Of a stretch of DNA of 64,000 nt, positions 21,324 through 33,479 are shown piece by piece. The stretch is from Lichina pygmaea (taxonomy: Eukaryota; Ascomycota; Lichinomycetes; Lichinales; Lichinaceae). The DNA is taken from positions 1,116,001 to 1,180,000 of the forward strand of contig OY730174.1 of the NCBI GenBank assembly GCA_963422465.1, written 5' to 3'. A program made the position numbers and the translations under genes. The notes under the pieces are model-generated. The model did no database searches. It was not told the DNA's origin and saw only the letters and a program-made list of their open reading frames with translations. How positions within the stretch are numbered: position 1 is the stretch's first letter; every line of letters starts with the position of its first letter.

Positions 21324-23382
21324 ATGGCGACGTTGGCGAGCTCCGTGATCAGTGAGTCTTCTCGACAAGCTCCATGGCCGTAGACTGAGATCCGCAGACA
21401 AGTCGAACAAGAAGATCGCGCCCAAGGCCCCCGCAAGACGTCGTCCGGTCGATGTCGCCGCTCCTCCGCCGCCCTCTGGCGGGCCAAGTGCAGAGAGACA
21501 AGTGCTGCCGCCGACACCGCCGGCTACCCTCGCTCAGCCTTCACCAGCGCCTCTTCCTCCGACACAGGAATCGGCGTCGGAAGATATCGCGGTAGCCCAG
21601 ACTTCATTGCCTGCTGCTGTCCCTGCAGACGCTCCAGCCAGGATCGAGCAAACCCGCAATGAGTTCCCAGCCATCACCAACGGCGCGCCGTCGATACACA
21701 ATGAAGGAGATCCCACTGCTTCAGCAACAACAGACCTCAGTCGACCGTTCAGCGCTGTCTCGGCCGCTCAATCCGTGCCGTTGCCGGACGATGGCCGCTC
21801 GGACAGAGGTGAATCTCAGGGGCCGAGAAGTCGAGGCGGACGCTCGGTCACAGCCGAGCTGAGAGGGGAGAAATTGACCGCCGAAGAAGCTGCCAGACGG
21901 CATGGCACCGGGGAACCTCCAGATGAGGCATCTGGCCAGAATACGACATCTCGGCCGGAGGACTCCACCCCGGATCAAACTCGCCCTTCAACGATTGAAC
22001 CGACTGAACAACGCAGACGCCCGGTCGCAAACGAGCAGCCCAGAGGGGAAAAAAGGGCCGCCGGAGAAACAAGTCGAGCGGGAAAACGGCAACGCACCGA
22101 GGAACCTGCAGATGAGGTATCTAATCAGCACCCCACTCCTGGGACGGAGGACCCCAACCCGGACCAAGCCCGCTCTTCACCGATGGGAACGACTGAGCAG
22201 GTCACGTCTGCTACAAGAAGAAAGGAGCAGGGAAAGAAGACAAAGACTACGCGCGCGAAGAAAGCCGTTCAAGGGACAACGAAGACGGCAACGAAGAGTA
22301 AACCAAGGAAGACCGGTCCGAGGACAGCCGTAAGGAAGACCACCACTCAGCGACGAAGATCCGCACGAAAGGGAGCTCGAGAGCCGACTCCCGAAGATGC
22401 CGAAGACGTGGTCATTGCTCCGTCCGAGACGAAAATGGCCGATCTGTGCAAGGATTCCAGGAAGGGGAAGAAGTCGAATCGCGAGCGGGAGCTTGCCAAG
22501 CTGGAACGGGAGGCCGCCGCTCGCAAACGGTCAGCGAGACCAGAAGAGGAGGCCGCAGGGGAGAATGAGCCCCAGCAGGCTAACGCAGGGCCGTCGGCTC
22601 CTCCTCAGACCGTGGAGAAATCTGCGCCAAAACAACCAGGACGGGGACAAGGTCGGGCGGTCCCCAAACTTCGAATGGTCAACGGGAACATGATCATCGA
22701 CGATCAGTCCCTGCAAATCGATAGGCATGCAGATGCGGCCGAGAACGCCGAGGATGTGGAGGAGGTCGAAGAGAACGAGCTCACGCGTCGGATCACGTCG
22801 GCGTCGTGGATGAAGCGGTCAAGGAAAGAGGGCTGGGGCGAAGATCTGACGGATCGGTTCTACCAAGGACTGCGGATGTTCGGGACCGACTTTCTGACCA
22901 TCAGCAAGATGTTTCCCGGGCGCACGAGGCGGCAGATCAAGCTGAAGTTCGCAAAGGAGGAGCGAGTAGACTCGCAGAGGATCAAGGAGTCCCTGGTCGG
23001 ACCGAAGGAGCCTATGGACTTGGCCGTGCTGTCAAGGCACACCAACGTCGAGTACGGAGACCCGGCCGAGTTCCAGAGGGAGCTCGACCGAGAAGCCGAG
23101 GAGCACGCCGAGGAGCAGAGACGACTGGAGGAGCAAGCCGAAGAAGACTTTCGCCAGAAACGCGCCAAGACCACGGCAGGCCGCAAGACCCGGGCGCCCG
23201 GACAGGACGACGAGGAGGGCAACGAGAACCCGAAGGGCGACGGCGGCGGCGGCGGCGGCGAGGCCGACGCAGCGAAGAAGGGCGCGACGTCAAAACCGAC
23301 CAAGCCGACCAAATCCAAGAGAAATTTACGCAGTCGACTCGGAGGCGGCGAAGAAGAGATTATCGGCACGATCGAAGGCTGA
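21324..23382 (+). CDS. BDP1: BDP1 (TFIIIB B'' subunit)
   Basis: Bdp1 completes TFIIIB on RNA polymerase III promoters. Exon 1 is 21324-21351 (MATLASSVI), a 46-bp intron follows, and exon 2 runs 21398-23382, giving 670 residues. The join yields INKSNKKIAPKAPARRR, the conserved N-terminal motif of ascomycete Bdp1, which decides the start. Residues about 40-460 are low complexity, rich in Pro, Thr, Lys and Arg. The SANT domain follows with WMKRSRKEGWGEDLTDRFY, FGTDFLTISKMFPGRTRRQ and IKLKFAKEER near residues 485-540. The tail is charged, with a long Glu/Arg helix and a Gly run. It ends convergent with SARAF, 365 bp away. Confidence 0.93.
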
Positions 23383-23746
23383 TGCTATGTTTTAAACGAC
23401 AAGGCCGTCTTTTGTACATGTCCTTTTTCTCCGTTCAACGTGTCTACAGCATCGATACCCCTTGAGCTTGCAACTACATTCTTCTTTCAACATCGGCCTT
23501 CTATCTACATGAGCCCTTTTTACCTTTTGCCCCAGAGAAATACTAGTCCGCTTTGCTCTATCCGCACATCGTCGAGATGAGAGTGGTGAGAGGGCTTTTA
23601 TTCTTTTTCTTCCCTCGCCATGGGGAATAACCAGGGTCGATAACACGTAGAACGCCCTATCGCCCATGGAGGATAATGTCCCGCTCCGCCCCCCTTCCCC
23701 CCCTTGACCGTTCATCTAAGCCGCACGCCCCTTGGAAAAACTGCTG
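23383..23746. other. Convergent 3' flank of BDP1 and SARAF
   Basis: About 360 bp with no gene. The sequence is pyrimidine-rich near 23590-23710 and probably holds both 3' untranslated regions. Confidence 0.5.
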
Positions 23747-24921
23747 CTACCTGCGACCGGTCGATCCGAACCCGGTGCTTTCATATCTCGTGGACGAGAA
23801 AGACGATGACGACGACGACGACGACGACGAAGGACCATTGCCGTCGTTGCGCCAACTACCACCTCCACCGCCGCCGCCGCCCCACCTCGAGCTACCTTCG
23901 CCTACATCACGACCACGTCCGCCACCGAACCAGCTTGAACCGTCATCCCCCCGCGTCGTTGTGTTGTTCGATCCGGCGTTACGCGCGCGGTTGACACCAG
24001 CCAGGTACGCCGCCGCGCCACCACCCAAGGCCCCCGTCCAGAACCCTGGTCGCCATCCTTGCTGCGACTGGCCCTGCTGCCGGTTCGAAGAGGCCCGGTA
24101 CGGACGAGAAGAGGGAGCGTACGGTTTCCTGGGCGGTTGGTAGTCGTACGGAGGGGGTGGGTCATCACCACCACCGCCGCCGCCGCCGCCTCCCCATCCC
24201 CAAGGCTGATTGTTGTTGCCACCCGGAGGCCTGCCGGCGCGTGGACGCCCGAAGTAGGACATGATAGCAGAGTACACTATCCAGCCGACGACGCCCAGGA
24301 ACAGGAGCCAGAAGATAATGGCCGACCAATCGACCCGACCTCTCCTCTTGAAATCACCCCACAGGTCGCTTTGACGGCCGTACTTCTGTTCGCCGAGCTC
24401 GGTCAGCATCAAGCGATACTCGACGCCACAGCTGCCTTTGAGAATATATGGGTCCTCGGGCGAGTCGTAGCCTTCGCACATGACGTCCGTTGAACCGAGC
24501 TTAAACTCGGGAGGCAGCGAAGCGGTGCAGGTCCACTGGATGCTGTTCGACGGGGTGCCGCCGTATCAGCCCAGATGTCCGATGTTCCCCCTGGGCCCGA
24601 TAATTGTCTTCTGTAGCCGGAAAAAGCATAGAAGAGAGAGATGGAGAGATATATATACTTTGCCTCATTATAGTCCGAGCCTTGGTTTTTACATCGCATG
24701 ACATCCACCTCGTAGATCCTTTTCGCACTGCCGCCGATGCAGTTCAGCTGCGGGATGGCCGACACACGTCGATGCGACGTTCTGGCGTCCTTGCGCAACG
24801 TCAGCGTCTGGATGTTGGACAGCAGCACACTGTTCGCCGGCTTCCTCGCGCCACATGTCCTGCCGACGAGAGTGATAGCGACGACGACGACTGCCGAGCA
24901 CAGCAGAGGTGTGCCTCGCAT
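23747..24921 (-). CDS. SARAF-like store-operated calcium entry regulator
   Basis: In animals SARAF is an ER membrane protein that damps store-operated calcium entry; the fungal role is unproven. Exon 1 is 24921-24659 and exon 2 is 24542-23747, with a 116-bp intron, giving 352 residues. A signal peptide covers residues 1-24. The luminal domain has NIQTLTLRKDARTSHRRVS, IPQLNCIGG, MRCKNQGSDYNEANIQW, CTASLPPEFKLGSTDVMC and ILKGSCGVEY, all family marks with conserved Cys. One transmembrane helix follows (IIFWLLFLGVVGWIVYSAIM). The cytosolic tail is rich in Gly, Pro and Ser, with Gly runs and a Ser run. It is divergent from PBN1. Confidence 0.93.
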
Positions 24922-25304
24922 GGTCGACGATTGGTTCCAGGGTGCCGTAGGGCACGGACGGCTTCACCAAGATAGCTCTAGTTCAGATGTAGAGCTACGC
25001 AGACCTCCAGCTTGATGTAACGAGGGGTGTTCATATGTTGCGTCTGTTCGAAGAGCCTTCCTCAAGGACAAGGAGAGGACAGGTGTCGAGTTCTCTCGTT
25101 TCGTGGCGACGTCAGAGGCAACGAAACAGCAGCCTTACCGTACGGTATGGTAACGTTTGGCGGCCCTATGCCAAGCTTTTTATACATCCGTAGCGGCAGC
25201 CCCCAAAAAACCCGTGGGGCTGGCCTTGAGCATCAACGGCATCGTACGGCTATCGATCCCACTGCAGACCGTCGCTTCAGAGCTGCGGTAGCCGACAAGG
25301 GAAG
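24922..25304. promoter_or_regulatory. Divergent promoter of the SARAF gene and PBN1
   Basis: About 380 bp between opposite start codons. A short frame crosses it but shows no domain. The word ccgtacggtatgg lies near 25138. Confidence 0.4.
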
Positions 25305-27291
25305 ATGAGGCATCGAGTGACCTTTCTGGTTGAGGACGAGCAAGAGTCGGATGGGCCGCCGATCAACGTAACATCGAACGGCATCAAGATCAACGCGATA
25401 GGCGCGGCAAAGGAGCATCAACTGTCAATTGGTCTCGACGAGGTCCCTCGACAGGTACAGACGTGCCCGGGGTCCTCCTCCACAGCGAATGAAAGCCGCT
25501 AACTCGTTATCGCGGTTCTCTCGCAGCTGCGACACGTCCTCGACCGCAGCCAGGAGCTCTACGTCAGATGGGTCTCTGTAGAGTCTTATTCGACTCGACC
25601 ACCCTTCACGTCGAGACTTACGCCCGGTCTTCATGTGTTCTACACGCCCAGGGATGTGACCGCGCCAGGGTCTGTCTCTATCTTTCTTGCGATCATCAGT
25701 CAAACCCGTCACGACATTCATAGATCTGTAATCATTGTAGATTGCTGATGCTGCTCGCGATATGCCCTCTAGTGACCAACTCTGCCCGCGCTTGAAGGCA
25801 CTCTTCTCTACAGACCTGAGATGCTCGTCGCCCACGGTATAGTGCCCTCCTTGGCTTAGCACCTGCGGTGTGAAGAGATCATATCCCGTGACGACTCTGT
25901 ATAGCGGTCCTTCACGTCCATACCTGCGGTCCCCGAACGGTCCTCGTCGTCCACAACCTTCCAGTACCATGCGCCGCTATCGTCGATAGACGGCTTCGTC
26001 ACCTCGATCCAGGGTCACGTATGCGGCCAGGTCGGCGGAGACCATGAAAGCACATGCCGAGACCACATCTCGGCAGCGCGAGACGCAGACTACCTCGACA
26101 TCAACTTCGATGGCGTCCCGCAGAGCCTGATCGTCAGTGCCTTTTGGCATCGTGCGCCCACGTCCACTGGTCGCTGGTCAGAAACCATCAGCAACAAAGG
26201 CGTCAACGCAGCGCATAAGATCGAGGTTGGCGTGCTTCAGAACGAGGACCCTAAAGATCCCGAGGGACTCACTTTGGGCGGCTACCTTACCGTGGTCGGA
26301 CAGGATGATAAGCCGGGTAGGAGCGTCCCCGAAACGTCAGCATAGTCGATGTACGAATGCTAATTCTCCTACCAAAGCACCCACGCGCTTCTCTTTCCCC
26401 TCGAGGCACCATCTCGCCCCTGGCGCTTCGTCGTACGAAGTGTCCTTTCTCGAACCGACCGGGCTGCATCCGACGCTGCGCATCGCTCTGAACGCGACTT
26501 CGTTCAGCGCCCCTTCCACGTCCTGTGCGCTGCACGCCTATCTGACCCTTCCATCGTATCTCTTCGCCGACAGGTACCAACTGTCCGACCCGCTCTTCCT
26601 CGCCAGCAGGAACCTGCGGAAGGTGCACAGTCTCTACGGCGAGACCAGCCTCGAGGACCCAGACTGGGTGATCGACGGATGGGGCAGCAATCTCCTGGCA
26701 GAGCTGGCCACGACAGACACCGACGCCGACGACGTCAGACGGGACCGTCCTTGGACCGTCGACATGCCGCTTCATCTGCGCTACCTGCCACCGGCGCGTG
26801 ACCCGGACGGAATGACGGCCGTGCAGCTCCCGTGGCCGGCCGTCGTCTTCTGGGCGTGTCCCGCCGCGGGGGTCCTCAAGATGCACACGAACCCGTTCGA
26901 TCGTGTGCGCGTTGGGTACGATACGCTTTTCGGGTCCCGGACGATTTTCTACCACTGGGAGCCACGACGGCGAGCGTCGCCCGTCTCGGCAGCAGCAGCA
27001 GCAGCGGTAGCAGCACCGCGAGACGGGACCCGTTCCAGCGCGTCATCGCCGTTGACCGTGACTCTGCGCGTGCCGGTCTTGCATCTGGATGGCGCGGCAC
27101 ACGTCGAGTGGGTCACCATCGTCGCCGTCCTTCTGGGATTCGCTTGGATATCCTGGACGCTGTTCCGGGCCCTTGTACGCCGACCCGCCGTCTCTGGCGC
27201 GCGCAACAAGACCGACGGCGCCAGCGTCGACTCGACGACGACGACCGAACCCCTTCCACGGCGGAGAGAAGCACGTAGGGAGGGACAATGA
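25305..27291 (+). CDS. PBN1: PBN1 (PIG-X), GPI mannosyltransferase I subunit
   Basis: With Gpi14/PIG-M, Pbn1 adds the first mannose to GPI anchors in the ER. Exon 1 is 25305-25454 (MRHRVTFLVEDEQ to VPRQ) and exon 2 starts at 25527 with LRHVLDRSQELYVRWVS. A further intron is likely near 25640-25950, before QYHAPLSSIDGFV. Then come DADYLDINFDGVPQ, VSAFWHRAP, RWSET and LGGYLTVVGQDDKP, an intron at about 26312-26376, and TRFSFPSRHH. The PIG-X core shows LPSYLFADRYQLSD and MPLHLRYLPPA, then LPWPAVVFWACP. One transmembrane helix lies near the end (IVAVLLGFAWISWTLF). The exact borders of the middle exon are unsure. Confidence 0.92.
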
Positions 27292-27570
27292 CGGGCCGTA
27301 GCAGGACACGAGTGACTCGTCGTAATAGGCTTGCTGATGCTGCGCCTCTAATGCCGCTACTGTACTCATACCACCACCAACCCAATAGATCTGAAAAACA
27401 AAGAACCAAAACCAGAACTCTCGGGACCCCTCCATTGTTTCGCAACGCCGTCGATCCAAAAAGAGGGGAAAAAATTAAAATTTTTTTAAATTGCTCCCTG
27501 TAGCATGGCGACGAGAGAGCCGATTGCATCTCTAACATGACCTCGTGCCACTCGCAGCTGATGCCCGTCG

Positions 27571-29154
27571 CTAGACATTTCCATTCTCTGTCCGCGACGG
27601 TGGAGAAGGGGAAGAAGGAGACGAAGGGTCAGGATACAAGGCGAAGACGGGCGCCTTGGTCTCGAGGGCGTCAAAGAGCAGGAGATTCTGAATGGGCTGC
27701 TCGCGCTGGCCCAAGACGTTGATGACGTCCTGTGCGAGCTGGCCGCCGAGGAAGGCGGTGACGGGGGCCAGTTCGCCGCCGACGTTCTGCAGGAACGTCG
27801 TCAGGAACTCGCTCGCCAGCGTCTCCGGCGGCAGCCTCAGGCGTCGGTGCTCCTCCGTGGCCAGCCGCGTGAAGAGCTCGACGTCGTCGTGCGCGTTCGA
27901 CCGCGGCGTGGCCCCGTCGCGCGCCCGATGGAAGGCCCACAGCGCTTGGATGCCCGTCAGCAGCGGAGGTACTTGTCGCAGCCGACGCCGGACCCGATGG
28001 TACTCGCTCGGCAGAGGCGCACTGCTGGCCTGCGCCAGCGTGCAGTATCGCTCTCGCTTAGTGACCATCTCGATCACCTTGCCGCCGTTGTCCCGCTTGG
28101 TCGACACGTCGACCACGGACCGCGTGGCCGACTCGGCTTTGAGCGCCGTCGGCACGTTCGATCGCTCGCGCTCGATGACGTAGTCATGGCTGACGAGGTC
28201 GCTGAAGATGTATCCGTAGAAGCCGTGGCTGTCCGAGGCGTAGAACGGGCGGTTCGTGCGTCGTGCATGCTCGTTGATCTGTAGCAGCGTCTCGATGTCC
28301 AGACACGTTGCGATGATGACCGCGTACGGCGAGAAGAAATCGGGTGTTTTGGATCGGACGTCCGCTGTGTCGACATGCACTGCCACGCGTGGGTTGAGCT
28401 TCTGAAGACGTACCGCTGCAGCTTCCGCACGCTGAGTCCAAAGACGCACAATCAATTAGTTATATGGGAAGATCTCCGAGGATGTGGATTCAGAAGAGGA
28501 CGCGGCGAGAGCTGGTCTTTGGCAACTCACATTCCGGCCGACATCTTCCTCGGCGATCAAGAACTGTGCACCAAGATCTTGGTCGCTGACGGCGGCACGG
28601 TCAAGAAGCGTGATGGCGCCTATGCCGGCAAGGACCAGGTTCTTCGCAATCTCGTTGGCGACGGCGGAGAGATTGACGAGTAGGACGTGCGCGGTGCGTA
28701 ATCTGATTCGATCGACGTCACCATCGCCATCGTCAGCAGGTATTCGTGGCTGTCGCAGATGGAAGTAGAAAGGCTTCTGGGGATAGAGCTTGAGCCTGGG
28801 AAACTGCTGGACAACGGAAGGAAGAAGAAACGGAGAGGCTAGACATACTTCTCTTGCGCCTGTACTCCCCAGAGCCGTATCTGGCGATCGTAAAGAGCAA
28901 TCTCGTCTTCGCATCGGGGATGAGACCGCCGTCATCAGCCACATCGGCCACATTGCGCTCGCTCAGGGAAATGGCAAGAGAGTGAGAGCGCCAGAGGCAG
29001 AAGAGCGCAGAGCCATGATCGACGACTCACCAGCACTGATAGCCGTCTGAGCTTGGGGCAGCGCCGCGAGAGTCTCAGCGGACGCGTCAGTCTTTGCAAG
29101 GGCGCTTGAACCATTTGTCACCGGCTCATTCTGCGGTGTCGGCATGTTCTCCAT
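27571..29154 (-). CDS. AOS1: AOS1, SUMO-activating enzyme subunit 1
   Basis: Aos1 pairs with Uba2 to form the E1 that activates SUMO. Four exons are inferred: 29154-29031, 28906-28849, 28702-28531 and 28431-27571, giving 404 residues with closed phases. Motifs are DEIALYDRQIRLWGVQ near residue 42, LRTAHVLLVNL, AKNLVLAGIGAITLLD, DQDLGAQFL and EDVGRNRAEAA, the ThiF-like fold of E1 proteins. Later PFYASDSHGFYGYIFSDL and a C-terminal VTAFLGGQLAQDVINVLG plus LLLFDALE close the adenylation domain. As expected for Aos1, no catalytic Cys domain is present. The tail is Pro/Ser rich. It is convergent with PBN1, 280 bp apart. Confidence 0.95.
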
Positions 29155-30344
29155 GACGGCTGACGATGCCGACGGCAGAGACGTATCACGGTACCTTCAC
29201 TGGCGCGCAAGAGCCGCTCCGTCGTCACGAAGCAAGGTGGCGTCTGATCTGAGGATGTAATGTCGACGTCAGGACGTCATCTAAGAATCTCAATGCATTA
29301 GTTGAAAGTGAACGGAAAGTTCGTGGTCGTTGGCTGACTTGCCGCACAAAGGACAAACAAGACAAAGCTCTGGGTTGTGTGCATGGTGCTGTACGTACCG
29401 TAACGTAGGACGGAACGTAGCCCGGTGAGACAAAGCTTATTGAGCCTTAGCTCAGCCTTACCGCAAAAGGCTTCCGCTTCTCCTTGTTTCGTATCCTCGT
29501 ACCCCGGTATTGCGTACGAGGCTTACGGTACCTCGACGCGGGACATCACCTCACAACTCAGCCCTATGGTAGAGCTATCGAGTGACGTAGCCACCCCGCC
29601 AGGGGCTGTTTCAGAAGCAGTGACTTGTGCCACATCTAAACCACGGAGGTGGAGGTCCTTGTGTTGCTCTGATCAACTCCATGGTATTGGGCAGATTCGA
29701 TTACTCTGTACGTCCATATGCCGGCAGAGAAAGAACAGTCAGCCATCAAGCAGACCAGCTTGAAACATATGAGCATCAGACGACCCTGTATAGCTATCCA
29801 ACAGCTTGATCAACTCGAGGAGCGCATGGCATGAGATGAATAAGAGCTTAAAGCGTGCTTGGATCGCATTGGTTCTTCAGGCCCCGAATGAAGATCACGT
29901 AGCTCTAGAGTACTCACTCGCAGACTGGATGGTATATTCGCTACAATCAGCGAGACAGTGGTAGCTCCTCGCTTCGAGCTTTAGACTGCTGTATATCATA
30001 CAACCCCCCAAGAGCTTTAATCAGATTTCATTGCGGGTTCTGCGTTGGTCTGCTGTTTCGAGAGAATAGTCAACGCAGAGGAACTCCGAACAAGGCCTGG
30101 TTGACGAACGTCGAGACTCGGAGGATTGGATGTTCCACGCGCTTCTATAGTTATCGTAATAGTCAGAGCATTCAAGATCACTGGCCTTGTGAGCTTTTCG
30201 CAGGCGTTCAAAGGCCACAACTCGGAGGGAGAAGGAGATAAGACATCACGCAGGAGTAGCAGTCTTTTGTAGAGGCCTGAGAATGGATCAGTTGGCTCGA
30301 GAGGACGGAGCAGCTAGCCCTTGCATTCAATCATCGGTAGAGGA
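29155..30344. other. Intergenic region upstream of AOS1
   Basis: About 1.2 kb. A 112-codon plus-strand frame at 29425-29763 has no known motif. A few short inverted words (tacgtaccgtaacgta near 29392) are present. Nothing firm. Confidence 0.5.
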
Positions 30345-30878
30345 CTAGCTGTCAGATGAACGGAAAAACAGAGCACTTGGTATCAAGTAAGAAAGAACCG
30401 GCGCCGGCAGAAGAGTTGACAGGGCCCCCAAAAGAAGAGAAGGAGAACTGGTATCGTAAGGAAAACGCAAGCTCCCGGGCTCCCGCCCAGACGAATTCGC
30501 CGAGAACGACCCAGGGACCCAAGCGCACAGGGAACTCCGCAGCAAAGACGCCTCTTTGCCGCCCGAGTATGCAAGAAAAGTAGTCTGATTCGCCGAATTG
30601 AACGCTGAGTTCGAGGAGAAGGCCGCCATGTCGTCGAGTCCGCCGATGTCGAGATCTGAACGCCCTCGACGCCCGAAGGAAGCCGCACCGGAGAAGAAAC
30701 TGAAGTAAAGTCCCGCATTGCCGCCCCAGCTTCTCGAGAGAGGGAGAAGAGGTGCCACATGGTCGTATAGTCGTCGATCGTAAGGGGACATCCGATGAGC
30801 CGGAAAAAGCCGCCGTGGTGAAGAGAGGGAGGACAAAGCGCCCACGGCGCGCGTGACCACGCCGTAAAGCGGCGTCAC
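30345..30878 (-). CDS. Hypothetical ORF downstream of the RFX gene
   Basis: An open frame of 177 codons, basic near its start, then rich in Ser, Leu and Phe. I recognise no family, signal peptide or clear membrane helix. It lies on the same strand as the RFX gene, about 150 bp downstream of its stop. The DNA has near-palindromes, such as cacgccgtaaagcggcgt near 30858, like the RFX region. It may be a 3' untranslated stretch or noncoding. Confidence 0.25.
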   Translation of the reverse strand: MTPLYGVVTRAVGALSSLSSPRRLFPAHRMSPYDRRLYDHVAPLLPLSRSWGGNAGLYFSFFSGAASFGRRGRSDLDIGGLDDMAAFSSNSAFNSANQTTFLAYSGGKEASLLRSSLCAWVPGSFSANSSGREPGSLRFPYDTSSPSLLLGALSTLLPAPVLSYLIPSALFFRSSDS

Positions 30879-31026
30879 CCCAACAACGCCAGAATTGAGA
30901 GCAGGGAGATGCCGAAAGTAGGATGCTAGGCAGCCATCAAGACCACGTGCAGTCGGACCAGGTGATAAATTTCCAGGGTATTTAAACGCGTCCTCCGCCC
31001 CTCTTTCACTCTTTCTCTTCTTCTTC

Positions 31027-33202
31027 TCACAACCTCGCTTCTTTCAAGCAAAGGCCACTGTCATCGTGGTCTTCCTCTTCCGCTTGACCGAAAAACGTCA
31101 TCTGCGATGATGCCCTCGACGAGGCTGGGGACTTGGTCTCCGCCTGCGGCGGATGCGGTTCACGTTCGTTGCTGTCGGCGAACCCAAGGTGGGGTTCGCC
31201 GACAACAACACAGCGGTGGTGGTGGTGGGGGTCGCGGTGGTGAGGCTGACCGCTGTGATCTTCGTACAAGAACCCGCCGACCACGGTGAGGAAGTCCAGC
31301 ATGGTGTTCAGCCAAAAGATGACGTCACACCAGTGATGAAAGGTCTGACATCCCTTCCCCCGAAGTTGCTGAAGTACGCTCATGCCGATCAGTTTGAAGT
31401 CAGAAATGACTTTTGTGGTGGCGGCGTCCGGAAAGCGGATGGGCAACGACTTCACCAAGTATCCCCACCCAAGAAGCGCCCTTTGGGTCCCGTCCTTCGC
31501 CTTCAAGTCTATCCTCTTTTCCGGTTCGAGGAGTTGCGCGATCTCGTGCTCGAGAATATTCAGCACTTCGGCACTTCGGCAAATCGGCAGCTGGGATTGT
31601 AACAGCTCGTCGCGGTCAACCATGGTCGTCCAGTCTTCGCGCATCCGCCGCATCACAGTCGGGTCCGACAGTATCGGCACCACCGAAATCACCGCCTCGT
31701 ACACTCCCACGAATTTTTTGAGGATCTCCTCGAAAAGCCGGGCTGGCCGCAACTTGGCCAGCCTGCATGACAACGGGAACGCGGAGTATGCATCTCCCAA
31801 GGTACGTGTCAAGCCCTCAGCGCTCATAAATCGAAAGGCCTGGAAGGAGCGGCGCAGCTCAAGGAACACCAACCGCGGGAGGAAGCTGGCCATCTTCTGA
31901 TACATGCGCGTGTCAGCAGCCTCGACCCAAGGCGCCATAGCCGGGTCGTTCATAATCCTGCGCTCTTTCTCTGACAGTCTCGACGGAGATGTCGATATAC
32001 TCGCATAGAGCTCGACGTTCTCAAGACTCCGGAACCGATCGATGATTTGCACAGCTCCTGCGTGATAGGCCTCGACAAAGTTCGCGACGTCTTCATAGTC
32101 GACTCCGGACGGGATGTACGCGCTGGCATCGGGAAGGAGGATCGTGCTGTCGAGCTCGACAGGCTCTAACTCGCCACCAATCAGAAGCAGACGGTGGATG
32201 ACGTCGCGAGTCTGCTCTGGGAAGTTGACGTCGATGAAGACCCTGTCATAGGACAGGGTCTTCATCGACGTCTTTGAGGGGGAAGTGGGACTGCTGGGCC
32301 CCGCCACAAATAGGTCAGTCCACTTTCCAAAATCAGATGACAAGATGATCGCTGCGTGAACTTACACCGCCGCAGGGTGTTGTGCGGGGCCCAGGGGTGC
32401 TGGCGTGCTTGCCGCCCGTGTCGATCTTTGGCTACTTGCAGATGGCAGCGCGCTCTCCTCCGGTGGATTGACGAGCTCCATCCCGGAATAGTGATATTTC
32501 GATCCCCCCCGCGGGCCAAGTCTCCGGACTTTGATATTGGGGAACACCGTCCTGACGCATTTCCCGAAATTCGCCGAGTTCAGCTCTGTGACCCGGGCTT
32601 CTAGGCAAGCCTGCCTGTACTGCGAATGCACCGAATCTCTCGCGACACTTTTCTGAGAGTTGCGTCTGCAATTATCCCTAACCCTATAGTCGGTCAGTCC
32701 CACCCACAGTCTCGCCGCGGTCGACATTGGAGTAAGCGCTGACGACATACCATAGCATACCAAAAAGCGGCTTTATTTTTTCGACTTCGGCTGGCTCCTG
32801 GCTGGCGAGGTGCTTGCGCAGGTCGTCAAGAACACTTGCTAGCGGGCGATGCTCGTTTTCAGCGTATTGACGCTTCAGGTCGTCTGACTTTGCGCTCGGC
32901 GGTCGCGGTGCACGGGAGGGGCTGGTGCCGGTGCTAGGGGGCACAGCCGGGCGGCTGGGGTTTGGTGCGACGGCCACCAACCGACCGACGTCGCCTGCAG
33001 GAGCGGCGACGGTCTCTCGAGCCGGTTCAAAGTTAGCCGGTTGGGACTCGTTCCCTCGCGGCGGGTGGGTGGCTTCAAGGATCGCCGGATCGATGGGCGG
33101 ATCCATCACGAAATCGTTTGATCGGACAAAGTTTTCCAGCACCTCGAGCTGAAAATCGGAGGCTACAAGAGATCGCGACGACGCGTTATTCATGGCTGAC
33201 AT
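31027..33202 (-). CDS. RFX1: RFX-family winged-helix transcription factor
   Basis: RFX factors bind X-box DNA; fungal members (Crt1, Sak1, RFX1) control DNA-damage response, cell cycle and morphogenesis. Three exons are inferred: 33202-32751, 32683-32366 and 32293-31027, giving 678 residues with closed phases. The first intron join restores GMLWVRDNC, matching the WLxxNC opening of the RFX domain. The DNA-binding domain (about residues 150-215) has RDSVHSQYRQACLEARV, LNSANFGKCVRTVFPNIK and VRRLGPRGGSKYHYSGM, with the recognition residues conserved. Exon 3 encodes the dimerisation and C-terminal conserved regions, then a His-rich and acidic tail. An upstream ATG at 33298 is in frame but weak. 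The coding DNA is full of perfect hairpins (see findings). Confidence 0.93.
31173..31204. repeat. Perfect inverted repeat, 13-bp arms, inside RFX exon 3
   Basis: Arms tgtcggcgaaccc (31173-31185) and gggttcgccgaca (31192-31204) with a 6-nt loop. A second perfect pair, ggctggcc and ggccagcc, lies at 31741-31763. Confidence 0.95.
32228..32271. repeat. Perfect inverted repeat, 20-bp arms, 4-nt loop, inside RFX exon 3
   Basis: The left arm acgtcgatgaagaccctgtc (32228-32247) is exactly complementary to 32252-32271, with loop atag. It encodes TSMKTLSYDRVFIDV in the RFX frame, so the palindrome lies in coding sequence. Confidence 0.95.
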
Positions 33203-33479
33203 CTTGCCTGCTCGACTGGCCCGAGTCGACACGGTCAGCCAAGGCAACCCCCCCAAAAAAAAGATTGGACAAGATCCAAGGGATGACAGAGATGTCATAC
33301 CTTTTCAGCGCTATAGTCCCGAAGACGGACGAGATTTATATCGGCGCGAGCGATCGGGAGTTGGCCTGTGACAGTATCAGTCATGATGGCGTCGCCGTCG
33401 ACGCTATCAGTCTTACCTTCGAAACACAGTCAAGCTTTACTGCTGACCGCCGATCAGATGGAGAACACGAAAACGGCGA

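Noticed and set aside
23674-24493. Plus-strand frames across SARAF exon 2
   Set aside because: Shadows of the Gly/Ser-rich minus-strand coding sequence.
27043-27459. Minus-strand frames opposite the end of PBN1
   Set aside because: Shadow of PBN1 coding sequence.
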